Origin: Pauljensenia sp902373545
GTDB taxonomy: Bacteria > Actinomycetota > Actinomycetes > Actinomycetales > Actinomycetaceae
Assembly (NCBI RefSeq): GCF_041432775.1
Contig: NZ_JAPWAG010000005.1
Location: 1-64,000 of the forward strand
Length of the DNA: 64,000 nt
Direction: 5' to 3'
Shown here: piece by piece, positions 25,137 to 34,084 of the stretch
Position numbering within the stretch: position 1 is the first letter of the stretch
Layout: each line of letters begins with the position of its first letter
Position numbers and translations under genes: made by a program
The notes under the pieces: generated by a model
Told to the model about the DNA's origin: nothing
The model's input: only the letters and a program-made list of their open reading frames with translations
The model's database searches: none

Positions 25137-26576
25137 GTGAGCCACCACCTGAGCAACTCGCTGAGCGCCTCCGCTGCCAGTGCCCTGCATGTCCTCGGCG
25201 GACACGTGCGTGCTTTTGCCCCCTCGCCGCGCGTCGTTCTGGGCGTCGCGGCCCTGGCCTCCGTCGGCGTCCTGGGAATCGCCGGCGTGGGCGTGGCATC
25301 CTCGCATACCACCGTCATGCTTGAAGTCAACGGCGTGTCCCGTCCCGTCACCGCATGGGGCAACACCGTCGCCGACGCGCTCAAGGTTGCCAACGTGAGC
25401 GTCGGCAGCGGCGACCTGGTCCAGCCCGGCGTGGCGGAGACCGTGCGCGAGGGTGACACGATCGTTGTGCGCACCTCTAAGGCCTACACGGTGACCGTGG
25501 ACGGTGAGCCCCGCACCCTGTGGACCACGGCCGCCTCTGCCGACAGCATCCTCGCGGACGCCGCGCCCCTGGGTACGACGGTCACGCTGGCCGCCGACCG
25601 CTCCGCCTCCCGCGACGAGCTCACCCCGCTGGTGTCCCGCGCCCGCAACGTCATCGTGAACGCCGACGGCACCACGCGCGAAGTCGCCGTGCGCCCCGGA
25701 CAGGATGCGCGCGGCATCCTTGAGGCCGCTGGCGTGTCGGTTCACGCCCTTGACCGTGTGACCGTCGAGAACGACGCCACCGGCGAGCTGGCGATCACCG
25801 TGAGCCGCGTGACGCGCGGCCAGGCCACCGAGACCGTCGACATTCCCTTTAGCGAGACCACGACGACCAGCTCCGACATGTTCGTCGGCGAATCCCAGGT
25901 GACCACGACCGGCGTCAACGGCGTGACGACCTGGACGGTGTGGCAGGAGAAGGATGGCGACCAGGTCCTGACCTCCGTGCCGATCACCGAGCACTCCACC
26001 TCCCAGCCCGTCACCCAAGTGCGTAGCGAGGGCACGAAGGAGGCAACGCCGACCGCCCTCGTCGCCGCCGGCATCGACCCCAAGGCCACGCTCGAGGAGA
26101 AGACCGAGTCCGATGGCACCACCTCCGTGCGCTACCGCGCGAAGCTGGGCTCGATCTCCACGAAGGAAGAGATCGCCGAGATCACCGGCGAAGCGAAGAA
26201 CGCCGATCAGGCCACGGCAGCCGCTGCTGCGGCCGCAGCCGCCGAGGCTGGCGCCGTCCCGACAACCTACTCCGGCGAGGACCCGCGCTCCCTGGCCAAG
26301 CCGCTTGTCGCGGCCCAGGGCTGGAGCGACAGCGAGTACCAGTGCCTCGTGCTGCTGTGGAACCGCGAATCGCAGTGGAACCCCTACGCCGAGAACTCCT
26401 CCTCGGGCGCGTACGGTATCCCGCAGGCGCTGCCGGGCTCCAAGATGGCCTCTGCGGGCGCCGACTGGCGTACCAACCCGATCACCCAGATCAACTGGGG
26501 TATCGGCTACATCAAGGGCCGCTACGGCACGCCCTGCTCCGCGTGGGCGCACTCCAACGCGGTGGGCTGGTACTGA
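25137..26576 (+). CDS. DUF348/G5 cell-wall protein with lytic-transglycosylase-like C-terminus
   Basis: 479 aa. It has the same frame as the preceding gene: a membrane segment near residues 33-55, DUF348 modules (TTVMLEVNGVSRPVTA, YTVTVDGEPRTLW, VIVNADGTTREVAV) and a G5 domain (ETVDIPFSETTTTS... to RSEGTKEA). An Ala-rich linker follows, then a different end: CLVLLWNRESQWNPYAENSSSGAYGIPQAL...INWGIGYIKGRYG, a goose-lysozyme/SLT-like fold with catalytic Glu in NRES, instead of the classical Rpf domain. It is probably a secreted muralytic enzyme paired with its neighbour. Confidence 0.85.
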   Translation: MSHHLSNSLSASAASALHVLGGHVRAFAPSPRVVLGVAALASVGVLGIAGVGVASSHTTVMLEVNGVSRPVTAWGNTVADALKVANVSVGSGDLVQPGVAETVREGDTIVVRTSKAYTVTVDGEPRTLWTTAASADSILADAAPLGTTVTLAADRSASRDELTPLVSRARNVIVNADGTTREVAVRPGQDARGILEAAGVSVHALDRVTVENDATGELAITVSRVTRGQATETVDIPFSETTTTSSDMFVGESQVTTTGVNGVTTWTVWQEKDGDQVLTSVPITEHSTSQPVTQVRSEGTKEATPTALVAAGIDPKATLEEKTESDGTTSVRYRAKLGSISTKEEIAEITGEAKNADQATAAAAAAAAAEAGAVPTTYSGEDPRSLAKPLVAAQGWSDSEYQCLVLLWNRESQWNPYAENSSSGAYGIPQALPGSKMASAGADWRTNPITQINWGIGYIKGRYGTPCSAWAHSNAVGWY

Positions 26577-26591
26577 GGTCTGACGCTTTTC

Positions 26592-26632
26592 GGGCGGGGC
26601 TGGCAACGATGGTTGCCAGCCCCGCCCCTTTT
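26592..26632 (+). terminator. Strong intrinsic terminator
   Basis: GGGCGGGGCTGGCAAC and GTTGCCAGCCCCGCCC form a 16-bp perfect stem with a GATG loop, followed by CTTTT, 15 bp after the stop codon. Confidence 0.92.
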
Positions 26633-26711
26633 GTCGGTGTGCGGGTGGAGTTGTGCTGGCGTGGTGGTTGTGCTTGTGGGCGCGCTGGTGTGGCGGCTCG
26701 CAGAGCGCGCT

Positions 26712-26825
26712 CATCCGGATAGGTAACGAACATCTGGATAGGTAATGAACATCTGGATAGCTTATTAACCTATCCGGATGTGGCTAACCTATCCGCGTGT
26801 GGCTAACCTATCCGGATGTGTGACC
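26712..26825. repeat. Six-unit 19-bp array, three direct then three inverted
   Basis: Units of exactly 19 bp abut without spacers: CATCCGGATAGGTAACGAA, CATCTGGATAGGTAATGAA, CATCTGGATAGCTTATTAA, then CCTATCCGGATGTGGCTAA, CCTATCCGCGTGTGGCTAA, CCTATCCGGATGTGTGACC. The second half is the first half's motif inverted, so the whole is a 114-bp quasi-palindrome. It lies between the lysin terminator and the ~115-bp repeat element, with no gene. Confidence 0.85.
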
Positions 26826-26861
26826 GTGCCGAGCGCGCTGCCTGTTCCGTGGCCTCGTTTC

Positions 26862-26976
26862 CAATGTTGCACGTAATTCCCCGGCGTGTATTTCAGGATT
26901 TGAAATCACATCGTTGGAATCATGCGGTTTTGTGGCATTGCTAGAATCTGACCAGATTAAATTACGTGCGACATTG
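26862..26976. repeat. 115-bp intergenic element with inverted ends (copy 2)
   Basis: CAATGTTGCACGTAATT (26862-26878) and AATTACGTGCGACATTG (26960-26976) are inverted repeats with one mismatch. Ends and interior (TTTGAA, ATCGTTG, TGCGG, TTGCT blocks) align with the element at 7216-7325. Non-coding. Confidence 0.75.
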
Positions 26977-27157
26977 TTGAGGAACGTCAGATGTTGGCGG
27001 AGTCGGCGATGGGCTGGGCCTGGCGCGCTGTCCTGGCCTGGCGCGCTGCCCTGGCCTGGCGTGCTGTCCTCGGTGAGCAGGCGAGGAAGTACGAGGTGCG
27101 TGTCGTCCTGCCGCCTCCGCCCGCCCCGTGACGCTCCGAGCCTCACACCGTGCCCAG

Positions 27158-27170
27158 CCCCGGCCTCGTC
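27158..27170 (-). repeat. GACGAGGCCGGGG motif copy, intergenic
   Basis: Exact reverse-strand copy of the dispersed 13-mer, 25 bp upstream of the rsmA promoter. Confidence 0.6.
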
Positions 27171-27195
27171 GGCCCCGTGCACTAGACTTGCCAGC

Positions 27196-28182
27196 GTGAG
27201 CCGATCCTCCAGCCCCCGCAACCAGCGCGATTCGCGCCGCCTCGACCCGACCTTGCCCGAGGGCGCCGTCCCCTCCGAGACGGGCCTGCTCGGCCCCCTT
27301 GAAGTCAAGGCCATCTCCGAGGCGCTCGGTATCCGCCCCACGAAGGTGCTCGGCCAGAACTTCGTGCATGACGCGGGCACGGTGCGCAAGATCGTCGCAG
27401 CCGGTGGCGTCGAAGAGGGCGACGAGGTCGTCGAGGTCGGCCCCGGCCTCGGCTCCCTGACGCTCGCGCTCCTGGAAGTCGGCGCGCGCGTGCGTGCCGT
27501 CGAGATCGACCCGCCCCTGGCCGCCGCGTTGCCCGAGACGGTGCGCGCCCGCATGAGCGAGGCCGCCGACCGCTTCCACGTTGTCACCATGGATGCCACG
27601 GAAATCAGCGGCGTCGATGACTTCGGCGTGGACTGGCCCGCCCCCACCAAGCTCGTCGCGAACCTGCCGTACAACGTGGCCGTGCCGGTTCTGCTCAACA
27701 TGCTCGAGGCCTTCCCCTCCATCCAGGGCGTCGTCGTCATGGTCCAGGCCGAGGTCGCGGACCGCCTGGCCGCCGGCCCCGGATCGCGCACCTACGGCGT
27801 GCCCTCCGTGAAGGCCTCCTGGTACGGCTCGGTCGAGCGCGCCGGCACGATCGGCCGCTCGGTGTTCTGGCCCGTGCCCGGCGTCGATAGCGCCCTCGTG
27901 CGCCTGACGCGCCTGGAGAGCCCGCGCGGTGACGACGAGCTGCGCCGCGCCACCTTCGAGGTCACCGACGTGGCCTTCGGCCAGCGCCGCAAGACCCTGC
28001 GTGCGGCCCTCAAGAACTGGGCGGGCGGCCCCGAGGCCTCCGAGGCCCTTCTGTCCGCAGCAGGCATCGACCCGACGCGCCGCGGCGAGACCCTCTCGAT
28101 TGACGAGTTCGTCGAGCTGGGCCGCGCCGTCATCGAGGCCCGCGCAAACGGCAGCCTCGCGCCCTCGACCGCTGCCCGCTGA
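27196..28182 (+). CDS. rsmA: 16S rRNA (adenine1518/1519-N6) dimethyltransferase
   Basis: 328 aa. KVLGQNFVHD, VVEVGPGLGSLTLALL (SAM motif I), VRAVEIDPPLAA, LVANLPYNVAVPVLL (NLPY catalytic motif IV) and FWPVPGVDSALVRL are all RsmA/KsgA signatures. It dimethylates two adjacent adenines near the 3' end of 16S rRNA. GTG start at 27196: TAGACT (27183-27188) lies seven bases upstream with no ribosome site, predicting a leaderless mRNA. A charged N-terminal extension of about 35 residues precedes the domain. ispE follows after 39 bp. Confidence 0.95.
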   Translation: MSRSSSPRNQRDSRRLDPTLPEGAVPSETGLLGPLEVKAISEALGIRPTKVLGQNFVHDAGTVRKIVAAGGVEEGDEVVEVGPGLGSLTLALLEVGARVRAVEIDPPLAAALPETVRARMSEAADRFHVVTMDATEISGVDDFGVDWPAPTKLVANLPYNVAVPVLLNMLEAFPSIQGVVVMVQAEVADRLAAGPGSRTYGVPSVKASWYGSVERAGTIGRSVFWPVPGVDSALVRLTRLESPRGDDELRRATFEVTDVAFGQRRKTLRAALKNWAGGPEASEALLSAAGIDPTRRGETLSIDEFVELGRAVIEARANGSLAPSTAAR

Positions 28183-28221
28183 CGGCCACCGGTCAGACAA
28201 TCGGCAGGAAGAAGGAACGCC

Positions 28222-29205
28222 ATGCGTGAAGTGCGCGCCAGTGCGCCCGGAAAAGTCAACCTGACCCTGCGCGTGGGCGCGCCCACGCCGGACGGCTACC
28301 ACCCCCTCGTCACGGTCTTCGAGGCCCTCAACCTGCGCGAGACCGTCACCGTGCGCACCTCCAAGACGCCCGGCGTGCGCGTCGAGACGATCGCCTACCT
28401 GCCCGACGGCAGCGTCGACGAGGCCACGACCCGCGCCATGGCGGACGTGGACCCGGCCACCCACCTGGCCGTGCGAGCCGCGCGCGTCCTCCAGCGCCTC
28501 GCCGCCGCGGGCCCCTGGGCCTCGACCGCAGCGGGCCTGAGCATTCGCGTCGACAAGCGCGTCCCCGTCGCCGGCGGCATGGCCGGCGGATCCGCAGACG
28601 CGGCGGCCGCCCTCGTCGCCTGCAACGAGCTCTGGGACCTCGGCCTGGGAGACGAGCAGCTGCACGCCATCGGTCGCTCGCTCGGCGCCGACGTGCCCGC
28701 CTGCCTGGCGGGCGGTATCGCTCTGGGAACCGGGCGAGGTGACCACATGAGTGTCCTGCGCGAGGGGGACGAGGCCGGGGCGGAGTACCAGCACCACTGG
28801 GTCATGCTGCTCGCCCACGAGGGCCTGTCCACCCCGTCAGTGTTCCGCGAGTTTGACCGAGTTGACGCGGCAGGAGCCCCCGCCCTGGCCGAACCCACGC
28901 CCGAGGAGGTCGCCGCCCTGTGCGGGGAACCCGAGGAACTGAGCCACTGCCTCGTCAATGACCTGCAGGCGCCCGCACTGCGCCTGCGCCCCGAGCTGGC
29001 CGAGACCATCGCCGCGGCGACAGATGCGGGCGCCCTGGCCGTCACGCTGTCCGGGTCTGGCCCGACCGTCGCGGCCCTCGCGCGCGACGCCGAGCACGCC
29101 CGCACGCTCGCGGCCACCCTGAGCGACGCGCCTACGGTCGCGCGCGCGATCCCCACCCACGGGCCCGCGTGCGGCGCCCGCATCGAATCGACGGAGGCCA
29201 TCTGA
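28222..29205 (+). CDS. ispE: 4-diphosphocytidyl-2-C-methyl-D-erythritol kinase
   Basis: 327 aa GHMP kinase. APGKVNLTLRVG, DGYHPLVTVFEAL, the phosphate loop PVAGGMAGGSADAAAAL and SGSGPTVAALA are the family signatures. It phosphorylates CDP-ME in the MEP pathway to isoprenoids. A loop around 28768-28780 carries the 13-mer GACGAGGCCGGGG, encoding DEAGA, in a non-conserved position. The stop overlaps the next start as TGATG, so translation is coupled. Confidence 0.95.
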   Translation: MREVRASAPGKVNLTLRVGAPTPDGYHPLVTVFEALNLRETVTVRTSKTPGVRVETIAYLPDGSVDEATTRAMADVDPATHLAVRAARVLQRLAAAGPWASTAAGLSIRVDKRVPVAGGMAGGSADAAAALVACNELWDLGLGDEQLHAIGRSLGADVPACLAGGIALGTGRGDHMSVLREGDEAGAEYQHHWVMLLAHEGLSTPSVFREFDRVDAAGAPALAEPTPEEVAALCGEPEELSHCLVNDLQAPALRLRPELAETIAAATDAGALAVTLSGSGPTVAALARDAEHARTLAATLSDAPTVARAIPTHGPACGARIESTEAI

Positions 29206-31139
29206 TGGCGCACCTGCTCGGAACCCAAAACGTCGGCGCCCTCGCGGGGTCGCGCAAGCTCCTCGAAGGGGTCACGGTCGGCCTCGACGACGGCAGCCGC
29301 GTCGGCATCCTCGGCCCCAACGGTGCCGGAAAGTCCACCCTCCTGCGTATCGTTGCCGGCACGCAGGAACCCGACGGGGGAGTGGTCACCCGACGCGACG
29401 GCGTGCGCGTCGCCGTCCTGACCCAGGCGGACACGCTCGACCCCGAGGACACCGTGATCCAGGCCGTTCACCCCGGCATGGAGGAGTACGAGTGGGCCTC
29501 TGACCCCGCCGTGCGCGACATCCACGCCGGACTCCTCGCCGACATCAACCCCGCCGCCCTCGTCGGTACCCTGTCGGGTGGACAGCGCCGCCGCGTCGCG
29601 CTCGCCCGCGTCCTCGCGGCAACCGCTGACATCGTGTGCCTGGATGAGCCCACCAACCACCTCGACGTCGAGGGCGTGGCGTGGCTCGCCGCGCACCTGA
29701 ACGCCCGCTTCGCCCGCCCCGGCGCGTCGGGCGCGCTCCTGGCCGTCACCCACGACCGCTGGTTCCTCGACGCCGTGTGCGAGCACATCTGGGAGGTCGT
29801 CCCCGGCGTCGACCCGGGCGGCGACCGCGCGCAGATCGCCGGGCACGTCGAAATCTACGACGGCTCCTACGCCGCCTACACCCTTGCCCGCGCCGAGCGC
29901 ATGCGCCAGGCGGACGTGGCCGCCGCCAAGCGCGCCAACCTGCTCACCAAGGAGCTCGCGTGGCTGCGCCGCGGGGCGCCCGCCCGCACCTCGAAACCGA
30001 AGTTCCACATCGCCGCCGCCGAGGCCCTCATCGCCGACGTGCCGCCCCCGCGCGACACCGTCGAGCTGGTGAAGATGGCGACCGCGCGCCTGGGCAAGGA
30101 CGTCATCGACCTCGAGGACGTCTCCGTGTCCTTCACGCGCCCCGACGGCTCGAGCCTGAGCATCCTCGAGGGCGTCACCTGGCGCCTGGCCCCCGCCGAG
30201 CGCGTCGGCATTGTCGGCGTCAATGGCGCCGGCAAGACGACGATCCTGAACCTGCTGCGTGGCGACCTCGAGCCCACCTCGGGGCGTGTCAAGCGCGGAA
30301 AGACCGTCCAGGTCGCCACCCTCTCCCAGGACACGCACGAGCTCGACGCCCTGGCCGACATGCGCGTCGTCGAGGCCGTCGCCGACGTCGCCCAGACCGT
30401 CGTCGTGGACGGCAAGGAGGTCAGCGCCTCCCAGATGACCGAGCGCATGGGATTCACGCGCGCCCGCGCCTACACGCGCATCAGCGAGATCTCGGGCGGC
30501 GAGCGCCGTCGCCTCCAGCTCATGCGCCTGCTCATGAGCCAGCCGAACGTGCTGCTCCTCGACGAGCCCACGAACGACCTCGACACCGACACCCTGGCCT
30601 CGATGGAGGACCTGCTCGACACCTTCCCGGGCACCCTCGTCGTCGTCTCCCACGACCGCTACCTCCTCGAGCGCGTCACCGACCACCAGGTCGCCCTCCT
30701 CGGCGACGGCCAAGTCCGTGCGTTGCCCGGCGGCGTCGAGCAGTACCTGCAGATGCGCGCCTCCGGCGACTTCAGGGCGTTCGGTTCGTCCTCTCGCACC
30801 GACGAGGCCGGCTCCGCCTCCCGCTCTGCCGCGCAGCCCGCGGACGCCGCCTCGGGCGGGGAGAGTGCGGGGCAGGGGAGCGCTCGCGGCGGCGTGAGTG
30901 ACGCTGCGGCGCGGCGCGCGGCCAAGAAGGAAGTGGCCCGCATCGAACGCAAGCTGGAGCGCCTGCGCGCCGAGGCCTCGTCCCTGGAGGCGAAGCTGGA
31001 GAAGCTGTCGATCAAGGTGGCGACGGACCCCTCGGCAGTGTCCGAGCTGACGAAGGTCTCGGCGGCCCACCAGGATGTCCTGACCGAGATGGACGAGCTG
31101 GAGGAGGCTTGGCTCGAGGCCGCCGATTTGCTCGAGTGA
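29205..31139 (+). CDS. ABC-F family ATPase
   Basis: 644 aa with two ATP-binding domains and no membrane helices: GPNGAGKST / LSGGQRRRVALARVLA / CLDEPTNHLD, then GVNGAGKTT / SGGERRRLQLMRLL / LLDEPTNDLD. A linker helix pair joins them, and a C-terminal coiled coil (residues ~575-640, KKEVARIERKLERLRAEA) ends the protein, an Uup-like layout. ABC-F proteins act on the ribosome. The start codon overlaps the ispE stop. Confidence 0.9.
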   Translation: MAHLLGTQNVGALAGSRKLLEGVTVGLDDGSRVGILGPNGAGKSTLLRIVAGTQEPDGGVVTRRDGVRVAVLTQADTLDPEDTVIQAVHPGMEEYEWASDPAVRDIHAGLLADINPAALVGTLSGGQRRRVALARVLAATADIVCLDEPTNHLDVEGVAWLAAHLNARFARPGASGALLAVTHDRWFLDAVCEHIWEVVPGVDPGGDRAQIAGHVEIYDGSYAAYTLARAERMRQADVAAAKRANLLTKELAWLRRGAPARTSKPKFHIAAAEALIADVPPPRDTVELVKMATARLGKDVIDLEDVSVSFTRPDGSSLSILEGVTWRLAPAERVGIVGVNGAGKTTILNLLRGDLEPTSGRVKRGKTVQVATLSQDTHELDALADMRVVEAVADVAQTVVVDGKEVSASQMTERMGFTRARAYTRISEISGGERRRLQLMRLLMSQPNVLLLDEPTNDLDTDTLASMEDLLDTFPGTLVVVSHDRYLLERVTDHQVALLGDGQVRALPGGVEQYLQMRASGDFRAFGSSSRTDEAGSASRSAAQPADAASGGESAGQGSARGGVSDAAARRAAKKEVARIERKLERLRAEASSLEAKLEKLSIKVATDPSAVSELTKVSAAHQDVLTEMDELEEAWLEAADLLE

Positions 31140-31445
31140 GCGGATCTGTGAGTGGTGGCTGACGGGGGCGAGCACCTCTCGCGCAGCTGTAGCCGAGACC
31201 TCGTCGCCTCATTCGCAATCCCTGTGATCGCGTTGGAATCTCATAATTATATTTACAGTGCAAATATTGGTCTGTGGCTTATTCGCATTATTACGCGGTT
31301 CTTGACTGGGAAAATTTCTGAGCAACTCTTTGATAGTGGTCAGATTCCGCTACTATGTGCCCGGGTTCCTTCCAACAAGTGAAACCTAGGAGCGAAGCGG
31401 CGCTGCGAGCGCGCTTCAGGGCATGAAGAGAGGTTTGAGAGTTAC
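31140..31445 (+). promoter_or_regulatory. 306-bp gap before the beta-helix gene
   Basis: AT-rich by local standards. TTGACT (~31302) and TTGATA (~31330) with a TACTAT/CTATGT region downstream could be promoter elements, and GAAGCG...CGCTTC near 31394-31418 a leader hairpin. AGAGAGG precedes the ATG. No gene is seen. Confidence 0.4.
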
Positions 31446-33443
31446 ATGAAACGCGGACCATTTATCGCCGGAGTGGGCCTGCTCGGCGTCATCGCGCTGG
31501 TGCCCGCACTGATTCCCAGTGCGGTCGCGGCCGACGGACAGTACGGCGCGACCGTCCCCTACACGCGATACGAGGCCGAGGAGGCGAGTCGTTCCGACGG
31601 GGCGACGCTTGAGCGCTCCGACGACCTCGAATCGACGGCCATTGAGGCCTCGGGACAGTCCTATGTGGCACTCACGAGCAAGGATGCCTCCCTGGACTTC
31701 GTCGCGACGACCGCAGCCAACGCCCTCGACCTGCGCTTCACCCTGCCCGATCACACCTCCGGTCGTGTTGACGTGCGCGTCAACAACGAGACCGTCGCGA
31801 CCCTCGACCTCTCCTCCGAGACCGCCTGGCAGTACGTCGGCGGCGACCACGTGTACGACGAGCCAGGAGAAGGCACGAAGGCGCGCTTCCGTTTCGATGA
31901 GGTGCACACACTCCTGGGGCGCCAGATCCAGAAGGATGATCATATTCAGATCGTCAAGGTTGGCGACGATCAGAACGCCTACGGCATCGACTTCGTCGAG
32001 CTCGAGCAGGCCGCGCCCGCCATCGAGCGTCCCGAAGGTGCCGTGAGCGTGGCCGACTACCAGGGAGCCAAGCCCGGCGACGGCGTCGACGACTCCGATG
32101 CGCTTATCTGGGCCATGAACCAGGCTGCGGCCACCTCCAAGACCGTCTACATTCCCGCGGGTACGTGGGAGTTTGGCCGCAAGATCGGCCTGGACCACTC
32201 CGGCCTGACGATCCAGGGCGCGGGCATGTGGCACACCAACGTGCGCTTCACCTCCGACCAGGCTGGCGGCGGTGGCTTCGTCTTCAACCGCGGTGTGGGC
32301 GGCGTGACCATGACCGACTTCTACATGTCTTCGAACCTGACGTCTCGCTTCGGTGAAAAGGCGCAGTACAAGGGCTTCGCTGGCTCGGCCGGTGCGAACA
32401 CCCGCGTCGCCAACGTGTGGGTCGAGCACTTCGAGTGCGGCTTCTGGATGGGCGACTACGTGGATGCCAGCCAGATGACCTACACCGACGGCATGGTTAT
32501 TGAAAACGCGCGTATTCGCAACAACTTCGCGGATGGCGTCAACTTCGCGCAGGGCACTGCGAACTCCACGGTTCGTAACTCCTCGGTGCGCGGCAATGGT
32601 GACGATGGTCTGGCCTCGTGGTCGAGCATCGACACGTCCACCAACAGCCAGGCGCGCATCGCCGAGCGCAACTCCTTCGTGGGCAACACTGTCGAACTGG
32701 GCTGGCGAGCCTCCGCCATCGGGCTCTTCGGTGGCAAGTCCCACGTCATCAAGGACAACCTCATCGTCAATAACTTCTCCGGTGCGGGTATTCGCCTGAA
32801 CACTGTGTTCGACGGTCACAACTTCGACCTCAACACGGACGGCGGCATCTCGATCTCGCACAACAAGCTCGTGCGCTCGGGCACCACGGATGACTTCTAC
32901 GGAAACACGCGCGGCGCGATCGACTTCCAGGAAGCGAAGGGCGACATTCGTAACGTCACCGTCTCGGACAATCTCATCGTGCGCCCCTACGCCGAGGAGA
33001 TCCGCGCGGACTTCGGCCTGGGCCAGGATGCTCTGTCCGCTCGTGGCATCACGCTGCGCGACAATAAGCGCGACGACGAGGCCATGGACACTGCGCAGGC
33101 GACAATCGTCAACCATGTGCTGGTGGGGGATCAGGTCGTGCGCACCGTTCCCGAGACGGAGAACTACAGCCTCTACTGGTACCAGCGCGACGAGCGCGGC
33201 GCTCACGGCACGATCAACCGCTACTGGGTCTCCAAGGCGGACGGCGTGGCCATTACGCCCGACATGGAGTACTCCGTCGAGGGTGGTAAGCGCGTCTACA
33301 ACGTGACCCTCGCTGACCTGCCCCAGTATCTGCCGACGTCGACCGACTTCTCTGGATCCTACGACTATGTCGCCGATCTGGAGCGCTCGCAGCCCGCAGA
33401 TGACGGCACGACGATCGTGATCCGCTTCTGGTCTGCGAAGTGA
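31446..33443 (+). CDS. Secreted beta-helix glycan-active enzyme (possible GH87 alpha-1,3-glucanase)
   Basis: 665 aa. It has a signal peptide (MKRGPFIAGVGLLGVIALVPALIPSAVAA), then a CBM6/35-like domain (YTRYEAEEAS... to AYGIDFVELEQ, residues ~40-195). A right-handed parallel beta-helix follows, starting with VADYQGAKPGDGVDDSDALIWAMNQA (pectate-lyase-superfamily entry motif). The adjacent acidic pair in NGDDGLASWSS (~residue 393) resembles the catalytic region I recall for GH87 mutanases. An oral actinomycete would meet alpha-1,3-glucan in plaque, but polygalacturonase-like or epimerase activity is not excluded. Confidence 0.6.
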   Translation: MKRGPFIAGVGLLGVIALVPALIPSAVAADGQYGATVPYTRYEAEEASRSDGATLERSDDLESTAIEASGQSYVALTSKDASLDFVATTAANALDLRFTLPDHTSGRVDVRVNNETVATLDLSSETAWQYVGGDHVYDEPGEGTKARFRFDEVHTLLGRQIQKDDHIQIVKVGDDQNAYGIDFVELEQAAPAIERPEGAVSVADYQGAKPGDGVDDSDALIWAMNQAAATSKTVYIPAGTWEFGRKIGLDHSGLTIQGAGMWHTNVRFTSDQAGGGGFVFNRGVGGVTMTDFYMSSNLTSRFGEKAQYKGFAGSAGANTRVANVWVEHFECGFWMGDYVDASQMTYTDGMVIENARIRNNFADGVNFAQGTANSTVRNSSVRGNGDDGLASWSSIDTSTNSQARIAERNSFVGNTVELGWRASAIGLFGGKSHVIKDNLIVNNFSGAGIRLNTVFDGHNFDLNTDGGISISHNKLVRSGTTDDFYGNTRGAIDFQEAKGDIRNVTVSDNLIVRPYAEEIRADFGLGQDALSARGITLRDNKRDDEAMDTAQATIVNHVLVGDQVVRTVPETENYSLYWYQRDERGAHGTINRYWVSKADGVAITPDMEYSVEGGKRVYNVTLADLPQYLPTSTDFSGSYDYVADLERSQPADDGTTIVIRFWSAK

Positions 33444-33472
33444 TCGCTTCCTGACTGACTGCTCTGGTCCAC

Positions 33473-33508
33473 AAGCGCCCGCGCTGCTCCTCGGTGGCGC
33501 GGGCGCTT
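33473..33508 (+). terminator. Intrinsic-type terminator
   Basis: AAGCGCCCGCGC and GCGCGGGCGCTT form a 12-bp perfect stem with a 12-nt loop, followed by CGGCGTCTTTG, 30 bp after the stop. Confidence 0.75.
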
Positions 33509-33793
33509 CGGCGTCTTTGTGTGGGTCAGGCAAGGGTTGCCACACCGGCGCAGCACAGGCTCACCTACCCGAATTACGCAAAAGAAATGAAGGTTTTATT
33601 TACGTAATTAGTAATGTCAAAAGTTCGTAAATGAGCCTCGGAAGAGGAGCTGCAAACATTGGAGTTGCAACGAAAAACCCTTTCTTTTGCACATGTTGCG
33701 AAAAGGCGTATCACTGGAGTCAACAGCGCGGCCAACCCGGTCGCGACCGGCCACATTGAAGCCCCTCGGGGCCACGTTGAAAAGGACACTCCA
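33509..33793 (+). promoter_or_regulatory. Upstream region of the DUF1540 gene
   Basis: AT-rich around 33570-33640 (TTTATTTACGTAATTAGTAATG), then a GC-rich GGTCGCGACC palindrome near 33740 and a weak AAAAGG ribosome site. Nothing coding is seen; the exact promoter is not assigned. Confidence 0.35.
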
Positions 33794-34069
33794 ATGGCAG
33801 ATATGCCCCGCATCCTCGACTGCTCCGTTCTCGACTGCTCCTACAACAAGGAGAAGAACTGCGGAGCCGCCGCGATCACCGTCGGCTACTCCTCCTCCTG
33901 CACGACCTTCATCCCGCTGACCGTCAAGGGCGGCCTCGCCAAGGCCGAGACCTTCGTCGGCGCCTGCCAGAAGGCCGACTGCACCCACAACAACGCCCTC
34001 GAGTGCACCGCCGCCTCCATCTCGGTCGGCGCGGGCACCGCGGACTGCCTCTCCTACGAGGCGCGCTGA
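33794..34069 (+). CDS. DUF1540 small cysteine-rich protein
   Basis: 91 aa. Two similar halves carry regularly spaced cysteines: LDCSVLDCSYNKEKNCGAAAITV...SSCTTF and GACQKADCTHNNALECTAASISVG...ADCLSY, the DUF1540 repeat. The spacing suggests metal binding (Zn or Fe). No catalytic function is known for the family. Confidence 0.85.
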   Translation: MADMPRILDCSVLDCSYNKEKNCGAAAITVGYSSSCTTFIPLTVKGGLAKAETFVGACQKADCTHNNALECTAASISVGAGTADCLSYEAR

Positions 34070-34084
34070 GCGCACCACACGCGA

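Noticed and set aside
26712..26825. CRISPR array
   Set aside because: Units are contiguous with no variable spacers and half are inverted, so this is not a CRISPR.
31200..31340. Third copy of the GCACGTAATT-ended element
   Set aside because: Only a short internal similarity (GTGATCGCGTTGGAATC) is present and the inverted ends are missing.
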